Source of the DNA: Tenacibaculum tangerinum
Lineage (GTDB): Bacteria; Bacteroidota; Bacteroidia; Flavobacteriales; Flavobacteriaceae
NCBI RefSeq assembly: GCF_029853675.1
Contig: NZ_CP122539.1
Coordinates: forward strand, 1,941,001-2,005,000
Direction of reading: 5' to 3'
DNA: 64,000 nt
Positions 26,093-34,050 of this stretch are shown here, piece after piece. Within the stretch, counting starts at the first letter, position 1. Each line of letters begins with the position of its first letter. Both the position numbers and the translations under genes were made by a program. A model generated the notes under the pieces. That model was given only the letters and a program-made list of their open reading frames with translations. It searched no databases and had not been told where the DNA came from.

Positions 26093-26560
26093 TTAGTTTA
26101 TTGATTTCAGCTGAATTTTTACTACATTTATGATGGATGAATCTAATTTTTCATTTTCAAAAATAGTGAAGCCTTGTTTTTTATAAAAATCTATTGGAGA
26201 TTTGTATATCTCGTTATTATCTTTTAAATAACTTTCGTCTACAACCACCCAACCGTTTAATTCTTTGTACCTATTTTTTATACTTTCTATTATCTTTTTT
26301 CCGATGCCTTTTCCTTGAATTTTTGTACCAAGTATCATTACAAACCAACGTTCTTCTTGTCTTATAAAATCACAGTACCATCCAAGAACGTTTTCTTCTT
26401 CTAGAATTAATAGGTGGTTTTTATCTTTTAATTTCGATAAATACTCCTCGAAATCTTTTGCTTTTTTATGGCGAATGATAGACGGGTATTCACGATTCCA
26501 AAGTAATCGAATCTGCTCTTTGTAAGAAGAGTTTAATTGCTTAGTTTCTTTGAATTTCAT
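26093..26560 (-). CDS. GNAT-family N-acetyltransferase
   Basis: This 155-aa protein has the GNAT acetyl-CoA loop region MILGTKIQGKGIGKKIIESI (Q/RxxGxG/A type, around residues 90-109), then a C-terminal GF-containing strand, DFYKKQGFTIFENEK. The substrate cannot be told. It lies immediately upstream of gldA (stop next to the gldA ATG at 26092), so the two are probably co-transcribed. Confidence 0.83.
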   Translation of the reverse strand: MKFKETKQLNSSYKEQIRLLWNREYPSIIRHKKAKDFEEYLSKLKDKNHLLILEEENVLGWYCDFIRQEERWFVMILGTKIQGKGIGKKIIESIKNRYKELNGWVVVDESYLKDNNEIYKSPIDFYKKQGFTIFENEKLDSSIINVVKIQLKSIN

Positions 26561-26589
26561 TTTCGTTCGTCTTACATTTGATATTTGTG

Positions 26590-26782
26590 GCTTCGACTAC
26601 GCTCAGCCACCATTTCAACTACGCTCCACCACCATTTCGACTGCGCTCCACCACCAAACTCGACTAGGCTAAGTCACTAATTTCAATTATACTCAACCAA
26701 CAACCTTCCACTTTTCACTTTTCTCTTTTCTCTTTTCTCTTTTCTCTTTCCAACTTTTCAAACTTTCAAACTTTCAAACTTT
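26590..26782. repeat. degenerate 22-bp repeats followed by pyrimidine microsatellite
   Basis: From 26590 to about 26700 there are five imperfect units of about 22 bp with the core TTCGACTACGCTC plus CACCACCA. The first is the cleanest. From about 26712 the tract becomes repeats of CTTTTCT, then AAACTTTC copies that run into the last codons of folA. The first part is related to the element inside the hairpin at 59060-59110, so this is a dispersed repeat family. Confidence 0.75.
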
Positions 26783-27259
26783 CTCATACGAAACGAAACT
26801 ATAGTCGTATTTATTTTTCTCGTCGGCTTTAAAATCTTCTCGGGCTACTTCTTTCCATATTTTCTTATCTATTTCTGGGAAAAAAGCATCTGCTTCAAAT
26901 TCGTGATGCAATAAGGTTATATCTAAACGGTCTACTAAATCTTGTTCTAAAGCCTGCTTGTAAATTTGTGCTCCGCCTATAATAAAAGCATCTTTTCCTT
27001 CTGCTAACGCTATTGCTTGTTCGATACTGTTGGCTATTAAGCAACCATCAATAAAGTAGTTGTTATTTCGAGTGATAATTATCGATGTACGATTAGGTAA
27101 GGGTTTTCCTATACTTTCAAAAGTAGTACGTCCCATTAAAATAGAGTGTCCTGTAGTTATTTTTTTAAAACGTTTTAAGTCGGCAGGTAAATGCCAAATT
27201 AAGTCGTTATCTTTTCCTAAAGCATTGTTTTTTGCAATAGCAGCAATAAGTGTAATCAT
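26774..27259 (-). CDS. folA: dihydrofolate reductase
   Basis: This 161-aa protein has all the landmarks of FolA: MITLIAAIAKNNALGKDNDL, IWHLPADLKRFKKITTGHSI, LMGRTTFESIGKPLPNRTSI and the FIIGGAQIYKQAL cofactor-binding segment. It reduces dihydrofolate to tetrahydrofolate with NADPH. thyA, whose reaction makes dihydrofolate, lies just upstream on the same strand with one small gene between them, so the two are probably expressed together. Confidence 0.97.
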   Translation of the reverse strand: MITLIAAIAKNNALGKDNDLIWHLPADLKRFKKITTGHSILMGRTTFESIGKPLPNRTSIIITRNNNYFIDGCLIANSIEQAIALAEGKDAFIIGGAQIYKQALEQDLVDRLDITLLHHEFEADAFFPEIDKKIWKEVAREDFKADEKNKYDYSFVSYEKV

Positions 27260-27284
27260 AAATTCTGATTGAATTGAGGTGGGT

Positions 27285-27470
27285 TTACATACTTTTTACC
27301 CATTCTTTAATATAGCCTGTAAGATCTCTTTTTTGAGTAATTGCCTCCTCAAAAGCTTCATTTTTCATATTATCAACCAAGGTATGAATAGCTTTTAATA
27401 CATTTTCATCATTAATTTCTGCTATTTTATCATAAAGATCTTCCCTTAAAACATCAATATCTGTATTCAT
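27285..27470 (-). CDS. small acidic conserved-looking protein, possibly antitoxin-like
   Basis: This 61-aa protein (MNTDIDVLREDLYDKIAEIN, then DENVLKAIHTLVDNM) is mostly helical and acidic. Such short proteins with an N-terminal INxINDExVLKAI pattern often occur in Flavobacteria, sometimes next to RelE-type toxins. No toxin gene lies beside this one: the neighbours are thyA and folA. The frame, the 25-bp gap to folA and the normal amino-acid composition support a real gene, and the function is unknown. Confidence 0.6.
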   Translation of the reverse strand: MNTDIDVLREDLYDKIAEINDENVLKAIHTLVDNMKNEAFEEAITQKRDLTGYIKEWVKSM

Positions 27471-27536
27471 TTTTATACTATTTTTAGATTGGTTTTATAC
27501 AAAGCTACTAAACTAACTATAAAAAATAAAGTTAAA

Positions 27537-28361
27537 TTATACAGCCACCACTCCTTTAATGTGTGGATGTGGGTTATAATCGACCAACTCAAAATCTTCA
27601 AACGTAAAATCCTCGATATTTTTAATCGCTGGGTTGAGTTTCATTGTTGGAAGCGGTCTAGGGTCGCGAGATAATTGCAATTCTAGTTGTTCTAAATGAT
27701 TGTTGTATATATGTGCGTCTCCAAATGTGTGAATAAATTCTCCTGCTTCGTAACCACAAACTTGTGCAACCATCATGGTAAATAATGCATACGATGCTAT
27801 GTTAAAAGGTACGCCTAAAAAGATATCCGCACTACGTTGATATAATTGGCACGATAGTTTTCCGTCAGCTACATAAAATTGAAAAAAGGCATGACACGGA
27901 GGAAGTGCTGCTTTACCGTTCGCTACGTTTTCTGAAAACGACTTTGAGGTATCTGGTAACACTGAAGGATTCCATGCCGACACTAACATTCTACGGCTAT
28001 TCGGATTGTTTTTTAACGTGTGTATTACTTCCTTTAATTGGTCTATTTCATCGCTATTCCAATTACGCCATTGATGTCCGTAAACAGGACCTAAATCTCC
28101 ATTTTCGTCAGCCCATTCATTCCAAATACGCACTCCATTTTCTTGCAAATACTTAACATTCGTATCGCCTTTTATGAACCATAATAATTCATAAATAATT
28201 GATTTTAGGTGAAGTTTCTTGGTGGTTACCATTGGAAATCCCTCGCTTAAATCAAATCGCATTTGATAGCCAAAAACACTTTTCGTCCCTGTTCCTGTTC
28301 TATCTCCTTTTTCATTTCCGTTATCTAAGACATATGTTACTAAATCGTGATACTGCTTCAT
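27537..28361 (-). CDS. thyA: thymidylate synthase
   Basis: I use the ATG at 28359-28361 ([15 protein letters not shown]), which gives 274 aa. The longer frame to 28406 adds 15 residues that do not look like ThyA. Family motifs are [49 protein letters not shown], the catalytic-Cys segment [30 protein letters not shown] and the ending YNPHPHIKG. It makes dTMP from dUMP with methylenetetrahydrofolate, producing dihydrofolate for FolA encoded downstream. Confidence 0.97.
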   Translation of the reverse strand: MKQYHDLVTYVLDNGNEKGDRTGTGTKSVFGYQMRFDLSEGFPMVTTKKLHLKSIIYELLWFIKGDTNVKYLQENGVRIWNEWADENGDLGPVYGHQWRNWNSDEIDQLKEVIHTLKNNPNSRRMLVSAWNPSVLPDTSKSFSENVANGKAALPPCHAFFQFYVADGKLSCQLYQRSADIFLGVPFNIASYALFTMMVAQVCGYEAGEFIHTFGDAHIYNNHLEQLELQLSRDPRPLPTMKLNPAIKNIEDFTFEDFELVDYNPHPHIKGVVAV

Positions 28362-28496
28362 CCTACTGCGTTTAATCGTTAAAATTGTTGCTTTGCTAAA
28401 CAACACAAAAATAAAAAAGCAGCTACATAAAATGTAAATGCTTTTAAAAATCTATTCAGAAGTTATTAACCGTTTTTTGTCTGTGTCGACTCGCCA

Positions 28497-30212
28497 CTAT
28501 CCGATAATCATTCCAGCAATGGTTGCCGACATTAATGAAGCGATTGTACCACCTATGAGGGCTTTCATACCAAATTCTGATAAGTTTTTACGCTGTCCGG
28601 GTGCTAGTGAGCCTATTCCCCCTATTTGAATTCCGATAGATGCAAAATTGGCAAAGCCGCACAGCATATAGGTTGCCATAATTACCGACTTGTTAAATGT
28701 TAAATGTGTAGCATTCGCCACATTCTTTAATTCTGCCAATTGTATGTAGCCTACGAATTCACTTGCCGCTAATTTAATACCTAACAACTGCCCCATCAAT
28801 GCCATATCTTCTTTCGCCACCCCAATTAACCACATTAGGGGTGCGAAAATATAGCCTAAGATCGCTTCTAATGAAAACTTAGCATACGATGTGTTTGCTG
28901 CCATCCAAGAATTTAAGTTCGTAATATCGCCTACCCATCCTAAAATTCCGTTAATCATCGCAATAAATGCAATAAAAACCAAAAGCATGGCTGCCACATT
29001 CATGGCTAATTGTAAACCTTCTGTGGTACCATTCGCAATGGCATCTAAAATATTAGAACCTATTTTTTCTGAAGATACTTGTACATCGGTATTTACTTCT
29101 TCGGTTTGTGGATATAAAATTTTTGAAATAATAATTGCTCCTGGCGCTGCCATTACAGAGGCTGCTAATAGGTGCTTTGCATATAGTAAGCGTAAGGCTT
29201 CATCGTCGCCTCCTAAAAAGCCTATGTAGGCTGCTAATACTGCTCCAGCCACAGTTGCCATTCCTCCTATCATCACTAATAGGATTTCAGAGCGATTCAT
29301 TTTTTCTAGGTACGCTTTTATTAATAGCGGAGCTTCCGTTTGACCTAAAAATATATTTCCTGCTACTGATAAACTTTCAGCTCCAGAAATTTTCAATCCT
29401 TTAGATAGTAACCAAGCTAAACCTTTTACTACTTTTTGAATTAGCCCTAAATAAAATAACACCGAGGTTAATGCCGAAAAGAAGATGATGGTGGGCAATA
29501 CTTGGAAGGCAAAGATGAATCCGAAAGAATCCATATCAGCCACTAAACCACTGAATAAAAACTCACTTCCAGCCCTTGTAAAATCTAATACACTAACGAA
29601 CAAGCCTCCTACTAATTCAAAAGCCTTTTGCACAAAAGGAACTTTTAAAACTCCAACAGCTATTAATAATTGAAAAGTTAATCCCAATCCTACTGTTTTC
29701 CAATCGATACCTCTTCTATTAGCACTAAATAAAAAAGCAAGAATTAATAGTGTAATCATACCTAAAACTCCTCTCCATAGACTTTGTATTGAGAAGCCTT
29801 GACTTGGCACTATTTTGTTAGAAGTTTCAGCAGTGTCTTCAGTTTCTTGGGTAGCAATTACCGCTGAATCTGTCGTAAAATTGTATAGTATATTTTTTTC
29901 TGAAAGCGTTAACGCATCGTCTGTTAATGTAACTACATTATAGTAACGAACCGTATCGTTTGGTTGCTTGTAGTTAAAAATTAATAAGTTATTTTGATGA
30001 ATATAACTTCCTGAAGCCTGCAAACTATCTTTTCCTACTAACGAATACGTAAAACTCCCTTCTGATAAGGTAAAAGTATCTGTAGCGTCTATAGTAACAA
30101 TTGAATCTCCTTTAGTTGTTGTAATTGATGAAAAATTCCACTTTTTTTCAATGCTTTGGCTAAAAGTTATCATCGTAACGCAAAGCATTATGAAAGTACA
30201 TAGTTTCTTCAT
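28497..30212 (-). CDS. NupC/CNT-type sodium-nucleoside transporter with N-terminal lipocalin-like domain
   Basis: This 571-aa protein begins with a signal peptide (MKKLCTFIMLCVTMITFSQS) and a lipocalin-like domain of about 100 residues (KWNFSSITTTKGDSIV, TLSEGSFTYSLVGKDSLQAS). The rest is a concentrative nucleoside transporter core: GLTFQLLIAVGVLKVPFVQ, VLPTIIFFSALTSVLFYLGL, FLGQTEAPLLIKAYL (substrate-site QTEAP), and NKSVIMATYMLCGFANFASI with GSLAPGQRKNLSE at the end. It probably imports nucleosides. The extracytoplasmic lipocalin head is an added module. Confidence 0.9.
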   Translation of the reverse strand: MKKLCTFIMLCVTMITFSQSIEKKWNFSSITTTKGDSIVTIDATDTFTLSEGSFTYSLVGKDSLQASGSYIHQNNLLIFNYKQPNDTVRYYNVVTLTDDALTLSEKNILYNFTTDSAVIATQETEDTAETSNKIVPSQGFSIQSLWRGVLGMITLLILAFLFSANRRGIDWKTVGLGLTFQLLIAVGVLKVPFVQKAFELVGGLFVSVLDFTRAGSEFLFSGLVADMDSFGFIFAFQVLPTIIFFSALTSVLFYLGLIQKVVKGLAWLLSKGLKISGAESLSVAGNIFLGQTEAPLLIKAYLEKMNRSEILLVMIGGMATVAGAVLAAYIGFLGGDDEALRLLYAKHLLAASVMAAPGAIIISKILYPQTEEVNTDVQVSSEKIGSNILDAIANGTTEGLQLAMNVAAMLLVFIAFIAMINGILGWVGDITNLNSWMAANTSYAKFSLEAILGYIFAPLMWLIGVAKEDMALMGQLLGIKLAASEFVGYIQLAELKNVANATHLTFNKSVIMATYMLCGFANFASIGIQIGGIGSLAPGQRKNLSEFGMKALIGGTIASLMSATIAGMIIG

Positions 30213-30226
30213 TTTAGTAATTTGAA

Positions 30227-30841
30227 TTAAGAACGTTTGCTGATTTCATCACGAATTTTGGCTGCCAGTTCGTAGTTTTCATTAGCCACAGCATCGTTAA
30301 GTTGTTCGTGTAACTCTTTGAGTGATAAATGCGAGTAATTTCCTTTCTCTTCTTTTTCTTCCTCCATAGAAAACTCGATTTCATCTTCTTCTAAACCTAA
30401 GTCTTCTTCTATTTCTAACTCTTCATCCATTTTTAGATAAATACCTGCTTTATCTAAAATGTTTTCATAGGTAAAAATAGGTGCTTCAAAACGAACTGCC
30501 AGTGCTATGGCATCTGAGGTTCGTGTATCAATAACTTCTTCGACCCCTTCTCGTTCGCAAATTAAGCTTGAAAAGAATACTCCATCAACCAATTTGTGAA
30601 TAATCACTTGCTTAACAACAATAGAAAATCTGTCTGAAAATGTTTTAAACAAATCGTGTGTAAGTGGTCTTGGTGGTCGAATTTCTTTTTCTAAAGCGAT
30701 GGCTATGGATTGCGCTTCAAACGCTCCAATAATTATAGGAAGTGTTCTCGTTCCTCCTATTTCACTTAACACCAAAGCATAAGCCCCACTTTGTGTTTGG
30801 CTATATGAAATTCCCTTTATCGTTAGTTTAATCAAACTCAT
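30227..30841 (-). CDS. bifunctional nuclease-family (DUF151) protein with UVR motif
   Basis: This 204-aa protein has an N-terminal DUF151 domain (LKTIKGISYSQTQSGAYALV-like start, LPIIIGAFEAQSIAIALE, RPLTHDLFKTFSDRF, IDTRTSDAIALAVRFEAPI). An acidic linker (about 140-165) and a C-terminal UvrB/UvrC-type motif follow (LKELHEQLNDAVANENYELA, AKIRDEISKR). DUF151 proteins have been reported as nucleases in plants and are widespread in bacteria. The role here is inferred by family only. It follows the CNT transporter gene on the transcript with a 14-bp gap in reverse order, so both may be co-expressed. Confidence 0.88.
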   Translation of the reverse strand: MSLIKLTIKGISYSQTQSGAYALVLSEIGGTRTLPIIIGAFEAQSIAIALEKEIRPPRPLTHDLFKTFSDRFSIVVKQVIIHKLVDGVFFSSLICEREGVEEVIDTRTSDAIALAVRFEAPIFTYENILDKAGIYLKMDEELEIEEDLGLEEDEIEFSMEEEKEEKGNYSHLSLKELHEQLNDAVANENYELAAKIRDEISKRS

Positions 30842-30866
30842 GTACTAGTATCATAAAATACGAAAA

Positions 30867-30907
30867 CTGTCTAAATTGTAGGCCTTTTGCTTTCAAATTT
30901 TAGACAG
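30867..30907 (-). terminator. probable intrinsic terminator after etfA
   Basis: CTGTCTAAA at 30867-30875 pairs with TTTAGACAG at 30899-30907, giving a 9-bp stem with a 23-nt loop. On the minus strand the stem is followed by TTTTC. It lies 79 bp beyond the etfA stop and 26 bp before the DUF151 start. A loop this long makes it less certain than the other terminators. Confidence 0.5.
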
Positions 30908-30985
30908 CCTTCTTAAGTGGGCACAATTTACTAAAAATTATGAGTTGTACTCTAATTTCTAGAAAAAGAAAAAATTGTTCCTATT

Positions 30986-31939
30986 TTATGCTTGTTTAAA
31001 AGCTTTTAGTTTGTCTATCAATTGTGGTACTACTTCAAAAGCATCACCAACAATACCATAATCTGCAGCCTTGAAGAAAGGTGCTTCTGGATCGGTATTG
31101 ATTACCACCTTTACTTTTGAGGCGTTAATTCCTGCTAAATGTTGAATAGCACCTGAAATACCTATCGCAATGTATAAGTTTGCCGCCACTGGTTTTCCTG
31201 TTTGACCAACGTGCTCGCTATGAGGACGCCATCCTAAATCAGATACTGGTTTTGAACAAGCAGTCGCTGCTCCTAAAACCTCTGCCAATTCTTCTATCAT
31301 TCCCCAATTCTCAGGTCCTTTTAATCCTCTTCCAGCAGATACTACGATATCGGCATCGGCAATAGTTACTTTACCTTGCGCTTTGTTAATCTCTACCGAT
31401 GTTACTCCTAATTCAGGTAAGGTAGCATCAAAGCTTTCCGTAGTTCCACTTACAGCGTTTTCATGTGCTCCGTAAGAGTTCTTAGCAACGCCTATTACTT
31501 TTTTCTCTGTTGAAATTTCAGTATTATTAAATCCTTTGTTTGAGAATGCTTTTCTTTTAACAACAAAAGGATTGGTACTGCTTGGTAAGGCTACTGCATT
31601 GGATGCATACCCAGCATCTAATGCTACCGCCACCAATGGCGCTACGGTTAATCCGTCAACACTAGAATCGATAATAACAGTAGAGGCTCCCTTTGCTTCT
31701 GCTACTTGTTTAATAATCGAAGCATAAGCCTTGGCGTTAAACGATGTTAATTCATTTTTTACTTCTACAACTGTTTCTGCTCCGTACGTATATAGCTGGG
31801 ATGCATCACCACCGTTAATAGTTAATACTACAAGGTCGCTTCCTAACTCTTCTGCTACTTTTTTTCCGTATGAAACAACCTCAAAAGCTGTTTTTTTGAA
31901 TTTTCCTTCCGATGAATCGGCAAAAACTAATACAGACAT
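30986..31939 (-). CDS. etfA: electron transfer flavoprotein alpha subunit
   Basis: This 317-aa protein has the ETF-alpha FAD-binding C-terminal domain: VVSAGRGLKGPENWGMIEEL, ATACSKPVSDLGWRPHSEHV, GQTGKPVAANLYIAIGISGA, IQHLAGINASKVKVVINTD and PFFKAADYGIVGDAFEVVP. It passes electrons from acyl-CoA dehydrogenases to the quinone pool with EtfB. It is 101 bp downstream of etfB on the same strand. Confidence 0.97.
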   Translation of the reverse strand: MSVLVFADSSEGKFKKTAFEVVSYGKKVAEELGSDLVVLTINGGDASQLYTYGAETVVEVKNELTSFNAKAYASIIKQVAEAKGASTVIIDSSVDGLTVAPLVAVALDAGYASNAVALPSSTNPFVVKRKAFSNKGFNNTEISTEKKVIGVAKNSYGAHENAVSGTTESFDATLPELGVTSVEINKAQGKVTIADADIVVSAGRGLKGPENWGMIEELAEVLGAATACSKPVSDLGWRPHSEHVGQTGKPVAANLYIAIGISGAIQHLAGINASKVKVVINTDPEAPFFKAADYGIVGDAFEVVPQLIDKLKAFKQA

Positions 31940-32040
31940 ATTTTTTTATTTTTTTAGTCGTTAGTGATTTATTTTGATTATTCATCACCAACAAATATTT
32001 TTATTCTTTCTTTTAAACGCTATTAAAATTGTTTAACTAA

Positions 32041-32781
32041 TTAAATAACTTTCGCTTCGTTGTGTAATAAATCGATTAAATCATCAACATTATCTACCAA
32101 CTTAACCGCTCCTTTAGCCGCTGGTTTTTCAAAGTTTTGAGTTACAGTAGCTGCAGCTGCACCCACGGGTTCAACTACATTTAATGGCTTTTTACGCGCC
32201 ATCATAATACCTCTCATATTAGGAATACGTAAATCTTTTTCTTCTACAATTCCCTTTTGCCCTGCAATAACCATTGGTAATGTTGAAGACACCTTTTCTT
32301 CTCCTCCATCAATTTCTCTAAGTAGCGTAACATTTGTTCCTTCTACCTCAACACCTACACATCCATTTACAAAGTTAAAATCTAGCAGAGAAGCTAACAT
32401 CCCTGGAACCATTTGCCCGTTATAATCAGCAGACTCTTTTCCTGCCAATACTAAATCGTATCCTCCGTTTTTAACAACCTCAGTCAATTCTTTGGCAACC
32501 ATCAATCCATCAGTAGGCTCTGCATTTACACGTATCGCATCGTCTGCACCAATAGCTAAAGCTTTACGCAATGTTGGCTCGGTAGAAGCTCCTCCTACAT
32601 TCACTACGGTTACACTTGCACCTTGTTTTTCTTTAAACCACATAGCACGAGTTAAACTAAACTCATCGTATGGATTTATAACATATTGAACACCGTTAGT
32701 ATCAAACTTTGTGTCGTTATCGGTAAAGTTGATTTTTGAAGTAGTATCAGGTACATGACTGATACAAACTAATATTTTCAT
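32041..32781 (-). CDS. etfB: electron transfer flavoprotein beta subunit
   Basis: This 246-aa protein shows MKILVCISHVPDTTSKINFT, NPYDEFSLTRAMWFKEKQGA, RKALAIGADDAIRV, LVLAGKESADYNGQMVPGML and KGIVEEKDLRIPNMRGIMMA. All are landmarks of EtfB, which binds AMP and contacts partner dehydrogenases. A possible -7 element (TAATTTTG on the minus strand, at plus 32885-32892) lies about 100 bp upstream. Confidence 0.97.
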   Translation of the reverse strand: MKILVCISHVPDTTSKINFTDNDTKFDTNGVQYVINPYDEFSLTRAMWFKEKQGASVTVVNVGGASTEPTLRKALAIGADDAIRVNAEPTDGLMVAKELTEVVKNGGYDLVLAGKESADYNGQMVPGMLASLLDFNFVNGCVGVEVEGTNVTLLREIDGGEEKVSSTLPMVIAGQKGIVEEKDLRIPNMRGIMMARKKPLNVVEPVGAAAATVTQNFEKPAAKGAVKLVDNVDDLIDLLHNEAKVI

Positions 32782-32954
32782 ATATCGTTGTTTTAAAGAA
32801 ACTTAATTTTGTGCGACGAAGTTAAGGATTTTTTTAATTTACTATGCGTGCATAATAAATTTTTTCCTCAACGTTAGTCAGCCTCAAAATTAAGATATTA
32901 TTGCCACATAATCATTTGTTTATTTTAATACTGTAATATTACCCCTATTTTTAT

Positions 32955-32962
32955 TATTTTTG
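32955..32962 (+). promoter_or_regulatory. candidate -7 element of pdhB promoter
   Basis: TATTTTTG matches the Bacteroidota -7 consensus TAnnTTTG and lies 31 bp before the pdhB ATG. No TTTG is found at the expected 19-bp spacing upstream, so support is one-sided. Confidence 0.4.
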
Positions 32963-32993
32963 CACTTTTGATAAACAACTACTTATAAAACGT

Positions 32994-33974
32994 ATGAAAA
33001 CAGTACAATTCAGAGAAGCCGTTTGCGAAGCAATGAGTGAAGAAATGCGTAGGGATGAAAGCATTTATTTAATTGGTGAAGAAGTTGCTGAGTACAATGG
33101 TGCATATAAAGCCAGTAAAGGAATGTTAGATGAGTTTGGTGCCAAACGTGTTATTGATGCTCCTATTGCTGAATTAGGTTTTGGTGGTATCGCTGTAGGA
33201 TCGGCTATGAATGGTAATCGTCCTATTGTTGAGTATATGACTTTCAATTTTTCTTTAGTAGGAATTGATCAAATTATTAACAATGCTGCCAAAATTCGTC
33301 AAATGAGTGGCGGACAATTCAACTGCCCTATTGTTTTTCGAGGTCCCACTGCTTCTGCTGGTCAATTAGCAGCAACCCACTCACAAGCTTTTGAAAGTTG
33401 GTATGCAAATTGCCCTGGGTTAAAAGTAATCGTTCCTTCAAATCCGTACGATGCCAAAGGTTTATTAAAAGCAGCCATTCGCGATGATGACCCAGTAATT
33501 TTTATGGAGTCAGAACAAATGTATGGCGACAAGATGGAAATTCCTGAAGGAGAATACATTATTCCTATTGGAGTTGCCGACATTAAAAGAGAAGGTAGCG
33601 ATGTAACTGTGGTATCTTTTGGTAAAATTATTAAAGAAGCATACAAGGCTGCTGATGAATTGGCAAAGGAAGGAATCTCTATAGAAATTATTGATTTACG
33701 TACGGTTCGCCCAATGGATCATCAAGCTATTTTAACCTCTGTTAAGAAAACCAATAGATTGGTAATTTTAGAAGAAGCATGGCCTTTTGGAAGTGTGTCT
33801 TCAGAAATAACGTTCAGAGTACAAGACGAAGCATTCGACTACTTAGATGCTCCTATTAAAAGAATTACAACTGCCGATACTCCTGCACCCTATTCTCCTG
33901 TTTTATTAGAAGAATGGTTACCAAATGCAAGCGATGTTGTAGCTGCTGTAAAAGAGGTATTATACCGTACATAA
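32994..33974 (+). CDS. pdhB: pyruvate dehydrogenase E1 component beta subunit
   Basis: This 326-aa protein is a transketolase-type E1 beta: VQFREAVCEAMSEEMRRDES, IYLIGEEVAEYNGAYKASKG, GFGGIAVGSAMNGNRPIVEY, MSGGQFNCPIVFRGPTASAG, LAATHSQAFESWYANCPGLK, IFMESEQMYGD and EEAWPFGSVSSEI. The alpha subunit and E2 genes are not adjacent, which is common in Flavobacteria. It would form the alpha2beta2 E1 enzyme that decarboxylates pyruvate. A terminator hairpin follows at 34007-34034. Confidence 0.95.
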   Translation: MKTVQFREAVCEAMSEEMRRDESIYLIGEEVAEYNGAYKASKGMLDEFGAKRVIDAPIAELGFGGIAVGSAMNGNRPIVEYMTFNFSLVGIDQIINNAAKIRQMSGGQFNCPIVFRGPTASAGQLAATHSQAFESWYANCPGLKVIVPSNPYDAKGLLKAAIRDDDPVIFMESEQMYGDKMEIPEGEYIIPIGVADIKREGSDVTVVSFGKIIKEAYKAADELAKEGISIEIIDLRTVRPMDHQAILTSVKKTNRLVILEEAWPFGSVSSEITFRVQDEAFDYLDAPIKRITTADTPAPYSPVLLEEWLPNASDVVAAVKEVLYRT

Positions 33975-34006
33975 TTAAAGAAAATAGAATTTTGCAAATA
34001 AATTAG

Positions 34007-34034
34007 AATCCTTTTGGCTTATGTCAAAAGGATT
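34007..34034 (+). terminator. intrinsic terminator after pdhB
   Basis: AATCCTTTTG at 34007-34016 pairs with CAAAAGGATT at 34025-34034 (10 bp, 8-nt loop) and is followed by TTG. It lies 33 bp after the pdhB stop and 16 bp before the next start. Confidence 0.75.
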
Positions 34035-34050
34035 TTGTAGTAAATAAATA

